A stretch of 64,000 bases of DNA from Leptasterias polaris (GCA_037783415.1 JAZGTN010000002.1:620001-684000); one strand, 5' to 3'. Shown: positions 12,201 through 22,384, counted from the first letter of the stretch. The notes: generated by a model not told the origin, from the letters alone. Program-made: numbers and translations.

Positions 12201-15200
12201 TTGCACAGTTTATTGTTCAAAGCCACAGTAGATAATAACGAACGATCAGATAGTAGGAGGGTTGACCATGTACTGTGTAGTATGCAAATCGTATTGCAGG
12301 CTGGCATAGTTTTATCATTTAACACTACAGTGGATTAAACTGAAGGTTTAAGATTAAATTGTACTCCACTTACTTTCTAATGTGTTCGTTTTCTTTGAGA
12401 TAAAGCTCTGTCCTCCGATTCAACCCGGAGGAATTTTTGTACGAATCGATTTCTCTTCTGACTGATCCCAGGAGGTCCTCCCGTTCCCGGCACGCTGCAA
12501 TATTGGCTTGGGTCTTCTTGAACTCGTGATGGTAGTCTTGCAGGATGTCTCGATGACGCTGGAGGATGTGTAAGAGAGCTGCGCTGGGAGAGGTGGAGGA
12601 GACTTTGGTGGCATAGTCTGCCATTCTGTCATTGATGTCGGACAACTGAATCAAAATTGAACAAACAGTTTTGAATGGAGAAATCATAACAGTTGATTGA
12701 AGTGGTTGTACAAAATGGAAACAAAGCTAATTTGTGTGCATTTGACTCTTCCTTTGATCAGAGTGTTTCTCAATCAATCAATCAATTTAATCAATCAATC
12801 TTATAAAGCGCCTAAATCAAAGGTTTGCTCAAAGGCACTGAGTGACTGAAGAAATAAATAAATAAATTATTGAGGCATCAAGGCCAAGACAAGCCATTGC
12901 CTCTCAAAGTGTAGTTCCAGGCATGGGCATATTGGGACTCTTTGGTTAAAGGGGGGCAGATGGGTTGTTTTTCCCGAAAACTTAAACAGATGAAAACAAA
13001 AGTACCAATGAGAAGTAGTTATAAATGATAAAAATCTCTTTTGGAAGGAGTGTTGGCTCTGCAAAGAGCCGGTGTGGTAGTATGCCGAGTAGTATGTTGT
13101 GCTCGTCTTCAGGAGCATGCTGGACTGCTGATGATGATGTGGTTTAAGTAGAGCTAGAGGGATGCACATTTGGGTGGGAAGTATCCAAGCTGTTCTTGAT
13201 TGGTGAAGCATGGGAGTTCACTGCTGGCTGGATGTGTGTGCGCTGGAGATTGTCAGTGTTGTGGTGTTCTTGCTGTGCCCCAAAAAGTTCCCACTGTTTT
13301 GCCCAAAATTTGGGAGGGTAGTTGCACCCCCACAGTCCCCCCAGTATGCCTATGGTTCAGAGCATAATTGTTTTCATTCCTGGTGTTAAACCGAAGCAGA
13401 TATTTTCTTGAGGCTTACCCTTATTAGTAACCTCTCGATCTCCAGTGCCATGGTATCAAACATCCTCTCACTGTTTGACGCATTCAACAGAGGTGAAGTG
13501 TCTGATGAACTAGGAGAATAAACACAAACATTATTAGTCATTTTATTATTATTGCTAATATTACTATATTTTTCTAGTAAATAATAACAGGCATTTGTGG
13601 TGTGCCATGTCTGTCAGAAAGACAAACCAGCTCTGCTTTTGACGTACTTTAAGTAAGTTTTGAAGCTGGAGAGAGTGTCTACTAGTCTGAGGTAGTAAAG
13701 AAATTAGACCCAGTAACTGGGGCGCTGTACTCCTTTTTTCGAAATTTTGACATCATCGGTCGTACTAGCACCCCAGGTTATTATTGTATGTGACCAAACT
13801 CTCAGCATGGTCGACGGGGGCCCTGCCTCAAACCGCGTAATCGTCACAGTCGAGGCAGGGCACCCGTGGACCATGCTGAGAGTCAGATCATGGTATGGAC
13901 ATACAATAATAACCTGGGGCGCTAGTACGACCGATGTCAAAATTTCGAAAAAGGAGTACAGCGCCCCAGTTACTGGGTCTATAATGAAATCATAATGGGA
14001 CTCTCAAAAGTGACCTGCGCTGTGACCCGTTGGCCTGAAGATATCTACAGTATGTAAGTTTTGGATGTGGGAGGAAATTCCCCAAATAGGGGACAAAACA
14101 TGCAATCATGTAGGGACCAATTCACATGCATGGCTCTGGTCCGGGAATCAAACTAGCACACTGGGGTCCATAGACTAGAGGTGAATGGCAGTTAAGAAAC
14201 CATTGAACCATTGACCATTGTAAACAAGTTGTAAATATTTTGTTTCCAGAGACACACAATGAACTTCATTTACCTGTTAATGTCCCTCTCATTGTGGGTG
14301 CTGAAACTTGTTCCAAGTTTACTGAATGACACCAACTTCAAATCTATTTCATTCTCAACTTGTCTGGCTTGCTTTCGCAGGTCTGGATGAGGGAAAGATT
14401 AAAAGTATTATAATTGACCCTCGATCTAGCCCTGGTAGGACGTCAGTCAGTGCCACTGCACTGACGTCCTGAGTATAAAGATCCTTTACAATACGAACAC
14501 AATTTTAGGTACACATTTTTCATATTTTTACCTGATCTGAGAAGCTGAAACTCCATTCATATATTCTTGGTGTCCATAAGTACACTTTTTATGAATTCAC
14601 AACTAACAAATACATCCATGATGACATTATTTCCGAAAATAAGTCCGAGTTGTGCACTAGTGATGTGACCATCGTGTACCAATTGACTGTTAAGGCTCAT
14701 GTGCGCATGCTCGATATGCATAGCATCTACAAAGAACGCGCATGCGCGTAAGCATTCTCAAGCGGTTCACAAGCTGTCAGTTTAGACTGTTGCAACGAAA
14801 TGCGTCAATTTCCATTTTATTTTCACGATAATGTCATCCAAGGATAAAATTTACAATTCTGAATAGAGCAGGCGTAAAGTTCAGGACACAAAGAATATGC
14901 GAGTCAAGTTTCAGCTTCCTCAAAAATGTAAAAATATGAAAAAATGTTATCATAAATTTGTTCGCAATGGCAGATCACCTTTACACCCTGGACTCTGTCG
15001 CGTTGTATGCAATGGAGGAGTCCAACCTGGGCTAACCCTCGATCCTACTGTCTGACCATGCAATATCATCCACTGTAATTTTGACGGATAGATGCACTAT
15101 GAATGAAAGCCTGCAATAAGTTATGATCATGTGGTGATTGCATCTACACAGTACAGTCAACCCTCCTAGTCAGTCAGTCCTACTGTCTGACCATTCAATA

Positions 15201-16366
15201 CCATCCCCCTTGTTGTGATAGGCAAAATTTTAGAATGTCAGACAACTCGACAGTCTGACAACTCGACGGGTCAGACAACTCGTCCGGTCGGACAACTCGA
15301 CAGCTTTACAACTCGCCAGTGAGACAACTCGACGGAGTGCCAAGACAAGTCGACAGGTGAAGTCGACGGGTGATTTGGCGTGCTTTTTCGCAGTCGTAAA
15401 CAATAACTGTTTCGGTTCAACTTGACATTGGTTAATCACTAGCCATTGACAGAAACAGTTATTGGTTACGACCGCCAAAACGGAACGCACCCCAGATCTC
15501 AGTTACTGACAAAGTGACATACTGACAATGTTTACACAAAATATTTGCGTGAACTTTAAACATTAACAAGTATGCGATCCGTTGGCCGTCCTTTTATGAA
15601 TGACAGGAATGTCCCGAAGATTTAATTTTATTTTCTTTATTCACTTCTTCACTAGCACAACACTACAAAAAGAAAAATACTGGGTAGTAAAGAATTAAAT
15701 ATATTTAAATTTGAAATACACATTCTTTAAACAGACGTCCATATTGAATTCAATTAGTCTGCCAATCGATTGGAACTGCACAAAAAATATTATTCGAGTC
15801 ATGCTTTGCCAAATCTCCGGGAAATATAATAATACTGCCTCCAACCGCCATGCCAGTGAAAGAAGTTCATGTAATTATTTTCCCTGTTTATATATTCCTG
15901 TGTAATATTATAAGCTGCCGTAAAGGCAAAGAAAATAAAAACAGAGCAATTACAGCGTGTCCCCGCCCCCCTCCACCGCCCCCGCACCAGGATTTGAACT
16001 CCATCCGTCGAGTTGTCTGATCAAAAGTCGACTTGTCTGACAGTTTTACGAACCAGCCGTCGAGTTGTCCGACCGGACGAGTTGTCTGACCCGTCGAGTT
16101 GTCAGACTGTCGAGTTGTCGAACCGTCGAGTTGTCTGAACACCAAATTTAAAACAGTAAAACTAAAAAGTGCGTCACGCACAGAAACAAGATCAAGTAAC
16201 TATACCTTGACAACAGTTTTGACACCCTATAAACATTCAGTATACAAGATTAAAGCCTCATTATTTTTCTGGCAAATTATTGTTGAAATAAAAGACACCA
16301 GAGAATGGTAAATGACAACTTAAGTTCCAACGTGTCCTTACCTTCCCACATATTGCCCGTCGCCAT
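9226..16366 (-). CDS. GOSR1: Golgi SNAP receptor complex member 1 (GOS28), 7 exons
   Basis: Coding exons are 16342-16366, 14274-14382, 13419-13509, 12374-12645, 10819-10848, 10046-10128 and 9226-9350. All have GT-AG borders and matching phases, giving 735 bases: 244 codons plus TAG. Family members are about 250 residues. GOS28 is a Qb-SNARE in Golgi membranes acting in ER-Golgi and intra-Golgi vesicle fusion. Matches to the family include WEDLRKQARQVENEIDLKL (residues 7-25), RHRDILQDYHHEF and LGSVRREIDSYK in exon 4, TKENLMSQRG in exon 6 with the zero-layer glutamine at residue 188, and INLRKRRDSLVIGGV before a C-terminal membrane anchor (about 224-244). No frame break is seen. The smallest exon is 30 bases. 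Introns carry SINEs and several palindromic MITEs, none in coding sequence. Confidence 0.96.
9474..9620 (+). mobile_element. MITE copy related to the one inside a VWD-gene exon
   Basis: The segment begins ATAGACTTCATAATTTGATG and contains CATCTAGGAGGTAAAATGAT, GATGAAACAATGGAAA and GCCAATGAGC. These line up in order with 25320-25486, the element that interrupts an exon of the VWD-FN3 gene. It lies in the last GOSR1 intron in the same orientation relative to the window. Its right end is not clearly preserved. Confidence 0.6.
10235..10405 (+). mobile_element. Short MITE-like repeat, copy 2
   Basis: Reverse-orientation copy of 5966-6105: CGATTTCCCATGTACAAC, AAATGCTACACAAAATG, TTGCTACTCAA, then GACGAAATCGTTCCCTGC. 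It lies in a GOSR1 intron between the 30-base and 83-base exons. Confidence 0.55.
10661..10760 (+). mobile_element. tRNA-derived SINE, third family
   Basis: CACGGTGGTCTAATAGTTGA leads to a B box, GGGTTCGAATCCCAC, followed by CAAGTAGCCAATGG. It lies in a GOSR1 intron. No functional tRNA cloverleaf is evident. Confidence 0.5.
10985..11395 (+). mobile_element. Interspersed repeat with hammerhead-like head, copy 1
   Basis: This starts with a fold at 10990-11033: outer stem GTCTC/GAGAC, inner stem GACTAG/CTAGTC, then GAAAC. It continues with AAGAACTCACTCCGCGGCAG, a partly duplicated CACAAAGCAAAAATAGTAGT block, GCCCAGGTAGTAG and CATGGTGTTACCGCAAACC. A reverse copy lies at 29776-29965 and another forward, diverged copy at 32615-32925. 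Three dispersed copies, two in introns of the VWD-FN3 gene, show that it is mobile. It lies in a GOSR1 intron. Confidence 0.65.
12050..12345 (+). repeat. Tandem ~113-bp repeat, about 2.6 copies
   Basis: The block GCATTCACCACA (12059 and 12171), the phrase GCATAGTTTAT/GCACAGTTTAT and AGCCACAGTA recur at about 113-base spacing, with a third partial copy after 12281. Related text (CTGTCTGACCATGCAATATC and CAGTCAACCCTCCTAG) occurs at 15040-15200, and again near 24800-24900. All lie in introns or intergenic DNA. Confidence 0.6.
12940..13120 (-). repeat. Diverged histone-3'-end-derived repeat
   Basis: On the minus strand, 13046-13061 reads GGCTCTTTGCAGAGCC, the histone mRNA 3' stem with loop TTGC instead of TTTC. 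About 13 bases further is CCAAAAGAGATT, in the place of the purine-rich U7-binding element. The same stem and downstream block occur in the palindrome at 42880-43068. I see no histone coding frame before the stem. It lies in a GOSR1 intron, on the same strand as GOSR1. Confidence 0.55.
13707..13979. mobile_element. Palindromic MITE, 273 bp, TA target site
   Basis: Almost the whole element is an inverted repeat. The left arm starts GACCCAGTAACTGGGGCGCT and the right arm ends with its complement; the arms (about 130 bp each) differ by a few bases and small indels around a ~20-base loop. TA flanks both ends (13705-13706 and 13980-13981), as expected for a Tc1/mariner-type non-autonomous element. 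It lies in GOSR1 intron 2. The similar ~80-residue open frames on both strands are mirror images produced by the palindrome. Confidence 0.85.
14429..15032. mobile_element. Foldback MITE, GCCC-ended family, 604 bp
   Basis: The left end TA|GCCCTGGTAGGAC and right end GTCCAACCTGGGC|TA are inverted and flanked by TA. Inside, GAAGCTGAAAC near 14540 and GTTTCAGCTTC near 14910 continue the inversion, with TTTTTCATATTTTTAC mirrored by GTAAAAATATGAAAAA. It lies in GOSR1 intron 1. The element at 60686-61331 shares the GCCCTGG end. Confidence 0.7.
15222..16145. mobile_element. Element with inverted arrays of GACAACTCGAC units
   Basis: From 15238 the plus strand carries repeated units of about 17 bases based on GACAACTCGAC (15240, 15256, 15274, 15292 and on). 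From 16006 to 16138 the reverse complement units (GTCGAGTTGTC) occur in mirror order. About 55 bases are identical between the two arms. The ~650-base interior has no recognisable protein. Arrays of short subterminal repeats in opposite orientation are typical of transposase-binding sites in non-autonomous DNA transposons. It lies in GOSR1 intron 1. Confidence 0.65.
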
Positions 16367-16452
16367 TTTGTGATGTATTTACATTTGCTGCCCTCTCGTG
16401 CTAAGTTTTATCCAGTTTACCAATGGCTCATTGCTATACTCACCATAGACAT

Positions 16453-16643
16453 GGCCCAATTTCATAAAGCCTGTAAGCACAAAAACTTGCTAAGCACAGA
16501 CAAATCTTGCTTAGCACAAACAGGTAACCAGCCAACATTCCATAAAGTTTACACTGTTGTGACTGGTGCCCCTCTCATTTTTTGCTTAGCAAAGAAATTT
16601 GCTAAGCATTATTTTCTGCTAAACAGCTTTATGAAATTGGGCC
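16453..16643. mobile_element. MITE, GGCCCAATTTCATAAAGC family
   Basis: The ends GGCCCAATTTCATAAAGC and GCTTTATGAAATTGGGCC are exact inverted repeats. The interior holds repeated GCTTAGCA/TGCTAAGC words. It starts 87 bases upstream of the GOSR1 start codon, in the likely promoter or 5' UTR. Relatives occur at 22665-22862, 42482-42650, 43775-44100, 51000-51090 and, hugely expanded, at 52132-53936. Confidence 0.8.
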
Positions 16644-16756
16644 CAGCTGGTCCGCTGTCCTTATCCGCATGGATAAGGACAGGCACCGGTCTAGTAATCC
16701 GGTGCTTCTATTGGACAGACATGCACCAAGACTAGGGCTGCGCTGGATGGAGGGTA

Positions 16757-16870
16757 GCCCGAACATCTGACGTCACACTTCGAGGCTCGTGGGATGCGAG
16801 GTCAGGTTTCCTCAAAGCCGGTCTCTGGCGTAAAACACTAGCCTCGAAGTGTGACGTCAGATGTTCGGGC
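16757..16870. mobile_element. Small MITE, GCCC-ended family, TA target
   Basis: Arms of about 33 bases (GCCCGAACATCTGACGTCAC... and complement) match perfectly and are flanked by TA at 16755-16756 and 16871-16872. The ~48-base centre is unrelated. The GCCC terminus and TA target are shared with 14429-15032 and 60686-61331. Confidence 0.8.
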
Positions 16871-17490
16871 TATACTCACCACCCCAAAGTGGGTGCGTTC
16901 AATGCTTCCCGCGCCCGGCGGGTCGACCCCGGTGTGCTCATCCAGTTGAGCCCCTGATGACATGGGCGAACGCCAACCTCCCCCATACACCGATGCATCT
17001 TGGGACAGCCGATCGGAACCAGTTTCTTTGTGTGCATTACGTCTGAAACTGTTCGTTGATTTACGACAAGATCGTAATAATAATTATTCACAAGGTAAAA
17101 CTGCAACGTTTCAAACCCACCGTGATACAAAAGGTACCCGGCTTCGAATAAAAAAATACTTATTGCCAGTACGCCTACTGCTTATTGCTCAAAAAAATGT
17201 TGTTTTATAATTGGAGAAATGTGTGTCAAACTTCCTAAGTATGTCCCGCTGAATTACAAACAAAATGGTGGCAATTGAGAAAAATTTTCGCCGTGACGTC
17301 ATTGAACCAAGGTCAGCCCCAAGTAATTACCCCGCTCCACAAGAAGCGCACTTGGGTCTGACGACCCGAGTGAGCCACAGCAATGACGTCAAAGCTAATC
17401 GAACGCACTGGGTCGACCCGGGGAAGATAATCGAACGAACCCACTGCTTGCACTTCATAATCTGGCAGCTGTTCCTGAGCCAACATAATG
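16871..17490. other. Repeat-like intergenic DNA
   Basis: GTGACGTCATTGAACC near 17293 and CAATGACGTCAAAGC near 17380 are partly inverted, as are CGGGTCGACCC near 16920 and GGGTCGACCCGG near 17411. This looks like further foldback-element remains. No gene is seen. Confidence 0.4.
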
Positions 17491-17640
17491 GTGCCCAATG
17501 GGTCCCATAAGGGTTGGCCCAGATAACCCGTTAGGGATACATCTGGGGCCCATTTGGGTTATCCCATATGGGCATTACCTGGGATCCGTATGGGCATTCT
17601 GGGCCAAAATGAGGGTCCCATGTAGGTAGCGTACATATGG
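17491..17640. repeat. CCCATATGGG minisatellite, outlying part
   Basis: Diverged copies of GCCCA...TGGG words (GGCCCATTTGGG, TATCCCATATGGG, CCGTATGGGC) match the larger array at 18880-19230. LINE-derived DNA lies between the two parts. Confidence 0.5.
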
Positions 17641-18009
17641 TGCCAGCCTAGATAGCCTTTTAACATATTCAAGTAATTATTTAATGTTAATGATAAGTCT
17701 AATTATACCACAAAATACAAACTATATTACTCATATGGCGTATAAGTATATACCTTTCCCTACTTGGCATGTATTATAGTCCACAAACTGAAGACCTACA
17801 GTCATGGTTAACAGTTTTTTAATTAAAATGTCATTATTTGAATTAGCTTGTTTGAAATGAAAGCGTCTAATTGTAAATTTTATGCATGTATTTTTCTTAT
17901 AGACGACTATCTTACAAAAAGTACAAAAACAACTTTACAGAGCTAAATTTCACTAAATTGTTTTTAAAAATTATCAAAAACACACTACTTCAATGCCCTG
18001 TCCCATAAA

Positions 18010-18560
18010 TTTGCATATTCAGTTCAGTTCAGGTACACATTTATTTCCATACTTCTATGTAGAAAAACGATAAGTACATGTAATTATGGAGTAAAGCAAA
18101 ACAAAATAACAATAAGTAGCAATACGCAGGATAATGTAATAAATAGAGTATGGGGCTGTTTTGATAAGCAGAAGTTTGTAGAAAACAGCCAGACACATAC
18201 AAACAAACAAACAAACGAAAAACAAGCAGACAGACACGAAAACAGAAGGACAGAAAAACACTGGACAAAAACAGCTATACTGACACAAGATACATAATGT
18301 GATTCAGACGGATAATGCAACGAATTCATAATTAGCAAAAGAATGGCAGAACAGTTCAAACAGAAGCAATACAAAATAATTAGGTATTAAGAGGTAAACG
18401 TGGTCGAATTACTTAGGAGGGGAAGCTAAGATGCATATCGGGAGATAAAGTCACGTTTAAAAGAATACTTTAAAAGACTCAAGGACCGGTGAGACCTTAT
18501 GCGCTCATCTATGGCATTCCACACACGAGGACCGAGGAAGCGGATCGTGTTCATAGAATA
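18010..18560 (-). pseudogene. 5'-truncated non-LTR retrotransposon: RT C terminus and 3' UTR
   Basis: On the minus strand, 18560-18426 reads NTIRFLGPRVWNAIDERIRS, then SLLKYSFKRDFISRY and a stop. This matches the G(P)xxWN...L...S...FK...L pattern at the C terminus of CR1/L2-type reverse transcriptases. About 400 bases of 3' UTR follow, with ACAAACAAACAAAC runs. Only the last ~45 codons remain. The 5' edge abuts CCCATATGGG repeat DNA, so the copy seems to have inserted into that minisatellite. Confidence 0.6.
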
Positions 18561-19235
18561 TTGCCAATATATGGGTTTGCCCACTGGTCTTACCCATATC
18601 GTACCCATATGGGTCTTTGCATATTCTAACCCCAAAGTTTGCTTAGGTCGTGCTTATAGGATAACCAAATGAACCTTTTCATATCAATGCACACAAGGGA
18701 TTGCTTAAAGGTAATTCCTAATTCTTATGTGGTCCTTTCCATAAATGTTTCATCCAAGTTTGTCTGGAGGAAATAACAAAATCAATTGGAAGGGTCATAA
18801 ACCCTTGGGCTTGCTAAACTAGACAATTCTATTCTAAACTATAATATTAACCCCGTAATGGCCGAGGTCTTTCTTTGCCCATCAGGTCTTTTTAATACCA
18901 CCCATATGAGCCTTCCTGCCAGTATGGGATTGTCCATATTTTTCCATATTTGGTCTTTTGAATCTTCAGCCCATCTGGGAATTAAATGCCCATGTTTTCC
19001 CATATGATAACCACACGGGACAATGCATATTTTGCCCATATGGGCTAGCCCATGTTTTCCCCACATGAAACCCATATGGACCTCTTCATATTCTGCCCAT
19101 TATGGGATTGTCCATGTTTTCCCCATCTGATACCCATATGGGCCAATTCATTTTGTGCCCATATGGGGCAATCCCTTGTTTTCCCCATATAATACACATA
19201 TGGGAAACTGCATATTTTGCCCATAAGCACCAGCT
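18561..19235. repeat. CCCATATGGG minisatellite, main array
   Basis: Units of about 61-63 bases recur from about 18887 to 19230. Each has CCCATATGGG (or one mismatch), then ...TCCATGTTTTCCCCATATGA. A few outlying units lie at 18561-18620. CCCATATGGG is a perfect 10-base palindrome and occurs in both arms of most units. Frames across it are low-complexity (MGKHG-like) and not genes. Confidence 0.7.
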
Positions 19236-20010
19236 TTGCAAGCTTTAACATTTTATTAGCTGCTTTAGGCTTCGAGCCTCGTTTTACCAGCTTAGAAGGA
19301 AGACAGGTTGGACGACACATATTCAATCGTAAGTAAATTCTTTTAAATCAATTAATTATTTCAAGAAGTCTCTCATAGAAAAACCATTGTTACGCAGTAG
19401 CTTTAATTACAAATCTTGGACAACTTGTGCGGAATAAGAAAGACAATTTGAAGTTTATACTTGGTAGTATCGTTGGATTTTTTTTTCATTGATCAAAAGA
19501 GAAAAGTTATCTCCTTATGAAGTTTAGTGTAATTTAAAAGGTATTTAATTGAATGTCGAAGTGTATCATGTGTTTTGTGGCCTAAATTACGGCAGAAGTT
19601 TGGCTAATGAAATTTTCAGATGGCCCGTACAGACGAATGAAGTACTGACGCTAGAGGGCAAGTTTCAGTGGTGGCCCCGCAGTTTGAAGCGAGTGGAAAT
19701 CGTCGCAGGACGAAGTCGTGGATTGAGATGTTAATCAAGGCAGGAGCGCCGAATGTATGGTGAAAGCTAGGTGTATAAAAACCTTTTCGCCTTGGTTGTT
19801 TTAATATGAGGTGAATTCTCTACAGTGGAACACTAAAGTTAAACTTCGTGTTGAAGTACAGTGTTAGTGATGGTGATCTGGTAGTAATAGTTTAAAGTGA
19901 AGTTTGTTTGTGAACGAAAGTTCGAAACTGCTATTAGTAAAACTGAATGACGAAGAAGTATATAACCCATTGTCGCTTTTCCTCAAACAGTGATTAGTTT
20001 TTTTTTTTTT
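19236..20010. other. Intergenic DNA, no gene seen
   Basis: A TATA-like GTGTATAAAAACC lies at 19770, but no start codon with a credible protein follows. The 61-codon frame at 19549 has no recognisable domain. Confidence 0.4.
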
Positions 20011-20013
20011 TTT

Positions 20014-20357
20014 AATATAACTGAATCACCATTTTGGTCTTGAATGGTACATAGTGGAGTTTCTAATAAATAATTTTTGGGTTCCCAGTTGGGAACCAAA
20101 TTTAGATTTTGATCAGTTGTTCTAATCGAACTTACCTCACGCTTGAGACATTATTAATTGTGGGAGTTATTAGTGCATATTGATGTATATTGCTGTAAAT
20201 TGTTTAAGAATAAATTAATAGTGTAAAGTGAGAAAATCTCTCTGAGTTTTATTCAGTGTATTGTGGAATACTAGAAGAGACTAGGTTTGTTCTTAAATTA
20301 TTTATTAAAAACTCCACTATGTACCATTCAAGACCAAAATAGTGATTCAGTTATATT
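20014..20357. mobile_element. Foldback element with 63-bp arms
   Basis: AATATAACTGAATCACCATT at 20014 and its complement ending at 20357 bound arms that also contain GGTACATAGTGGAGTTT and its complement. The arms are nearly identical. A short palindrome, GGTTCCCAGTTGGGAACC, lies just inside the left arm at about 20080. Confidence 0.75.
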
Positions 20358-20363
20358 TATTAT

Positions 20364-20735
20364 AAATTGCAGCAAGGCCCTGTTGCAGCAAGGCCCTGTT
20401 GCAGCAAGGCCCACGCCGATGCACACGTTGCATAGTAAAAAGTAAAAAGTTAAATAGTTACTTAGTTTCTAAGTTTCTAAGTGGTCTTTGCGTGGCTCGA
20501 ACCCCTCACCCTTCACCCTTCGTCTTCTACTCCGTCCTGCTCCCTTTTGCCCCAAGTTAGTGCCCACCTCCGCCCTGTTGCAGCAAGGCCCACGCCGATG
20601 CACACGTTGCATAGTAAAAAGTTAAAAGTTAAATAGTTACTTAGTTTCCAAGTTTCTAAGTGGTCTTTGCGTGGCTCGAACCCCTCACCCCTTCTACTCC
20701 GTCCTGCTCCCTTTTGCCCACCTCCACCCTTTTTT
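20364..20735. repeat. Tandem duplication, ~208 bp, two copies
   Basis: GTTGCAGCAAGGCCCACGCC begins both copies (about 20390 and 20577). Each continues through AAAGTTAAATAGTTACTTAG, GTGGTCTTTGCGTGGCTCGA and TACTCCGTCCTGCTCCC. A run of three GTTGCAGCAAGGCCC words precedes copy 1. The copies are nearly identical, so the duplication is recent. Confidence 0.8.
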
Positions 20736-20800
20736 CATTTCAATAAGTATCCATGCCAATGAGTAAAATTATAAAACATGTTAAAAGAAATGTTGTTTTG

Positions 20801-21035
20801 ACTGAGCCCACTCGGATTCGAACCGGGGACTTACGATATGCGCAACCATCACCTATTCTGTTGGGCTAACTGTTCTGCTCAGAATTCACACTTGTATTTT
20901 AAACATATACATAAATAAGTGGGGTTTTTTCTTAGAGGTTAAAAGAAATCGCTTTTTTATCCCACTGGGATTCGAACCACGGACTTGCGATGCGCTCTAC
21001 CAACATCTAACCAGTTGCACTACTGTCCTGGTCAA
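20801..21035 (-). mobile_element. Two tRNA-derived SINE heads
   Basis: Two B boxes on the minus strand (GGTTCGAATCC, complement of GGATTCGAACC at 20814 and 20969) each sit in ~75 bases of tRNA-like text. The two are related (both preceded on the plus strand by TTAAAAGAAAT). The heads do not form good acceptor stems, so I call them SINE fragments rather than tRNA genes. Confidence 0.5.
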
Positions 21036-22370
21036 AGGAACAGCTTTTCTTTTCTTTGGCTATACAATCTTTAATCACCTCCGGGTGCGTTAATGTGTGA
21101 CACAGGCCTAGACGGGTGTTCTATCTGTACAGGTGTGGACTTTAATTTCAGGTTATTGTGTACATTCACATTAATGTGTTACTATGGCCCTCATTTATAT
21201 TAACTGTTATCCTGCAATCAATGTAATTAACTGTACGATTCAGTGAAAATTATGCCCAGGTTGGTTTGTCACCGGTTTCTGTCAGACTCCAACAACTTTT
21301 TTCTAAGTTTGGTAAATCACTGAAGTTCTAACAACACTTGCTCCCACCCAACAGAAATAATAATCTCAGAAATGCTAACAAACTTTGCTCAATCAAGTGT
21401 AGAACCAACAGGTATAAAAACAGCCCGCTTCCTTCTCTAACCACACTTCTCAACAGTTGAATCTTTTACTACTTGTTTTTTAATGGAACTGGAATCCAAG
21501 GTTTTGTTGTATATTGTACATAATCTTTTAAACATTTTTTTTTCTGTAAACACTTCCCTTTTTAATGTTTTTATTTTAATTTTGTTCTTGTTGTAGGCCT
21601 ATGTCTTTTAAACTCAATTCAGCCCTTGGGTTGCGATGTTTGGATTTTTAATAAACCAATAATAATAATAATAATATATGGAGCGATCGCCACGTTTGAT
21701 GTCGACTTGTTTCAATAGATAGGTCCAGGTAGACGCCTTGAGTTATTGCCAAACAGATTGTAAAATACTTGAATATTAGATAGCTATTTTTCATGTGAAA
21801 ATGGTCGAGGGAGTTATCGATTCAAGGTAGCCTGCTGGACAGAAAAAAAAATGCCGTCAACGATGCAGTTTTAAAATAATGCAATATAGTTTTTGACGGG
21901 ACCCTCCATTATCTCACTTGTCATGTGGCCCTATATTATTATACAGGACTCTTCCTCTGTGCTGCACACTGTATTATAGTGTATATAATACGAAAGTGAG
22001 AGTCCGCCAGGGTTAGTTTGTCAAGTACAAACACTAATGCATACATTTTGTGCGCGGCATTCGCCACGAGTTTTTGAAACACATCATCTGTCAAAATTCG
22101 TTTACTTATTTCGGGTCTTTCGGTGAAAATTGGGCTAGGCCTATGCAATTTTCATTAAACACTTCTGGGGTGCGTGTGTGAAGTAGGCTAGACGTCAAGA
22201 AGATGTCCACTCCCAGTGTGCCGTTCTGTCTGAAATAAGGACTCACTACACTGGCACTATTGCTGATTGTTTGTCTTTTGATCAGATGCCGAAATGTAGG
22301 CTGAGGCTGCTATGGCTTTAATAAATGGTCAACTCGTCGCTGTGGCGCTTTTGACCTGCACACAAACACA
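21036..22370. other. Intergenic DNA with element ends
   Basis: No gene is recognised. AATAAACCAATAATAATAATAATA near 21650 looks like a LINE 3' tail. GGCCCTATATTATTATACAG followed by GACTCTTCCTCTGTGCTGCA (21930-21975) matches the complement of the right end of the foldback at 60686-61331, so it is a solo end of that family. A TATA-like GGTATAAAAACAGCC lies at 21410. Confidence 0.4.
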
Positions 22371-22384
22371 CACCCAGTACACCC

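Noticed and set aside
12867..13211. Minus-strand 114-codon frame beside the histone-like stem-loop as a histone gene
   Set aside because: No histone fold or C-terminal histone motif can be read upstream of the stem-loop.
13704..13995. Overlapping frames on both strands with the same protein sequence
   Set aside because: Produced by the palindromic MITE; each frame is the mirror of the other.
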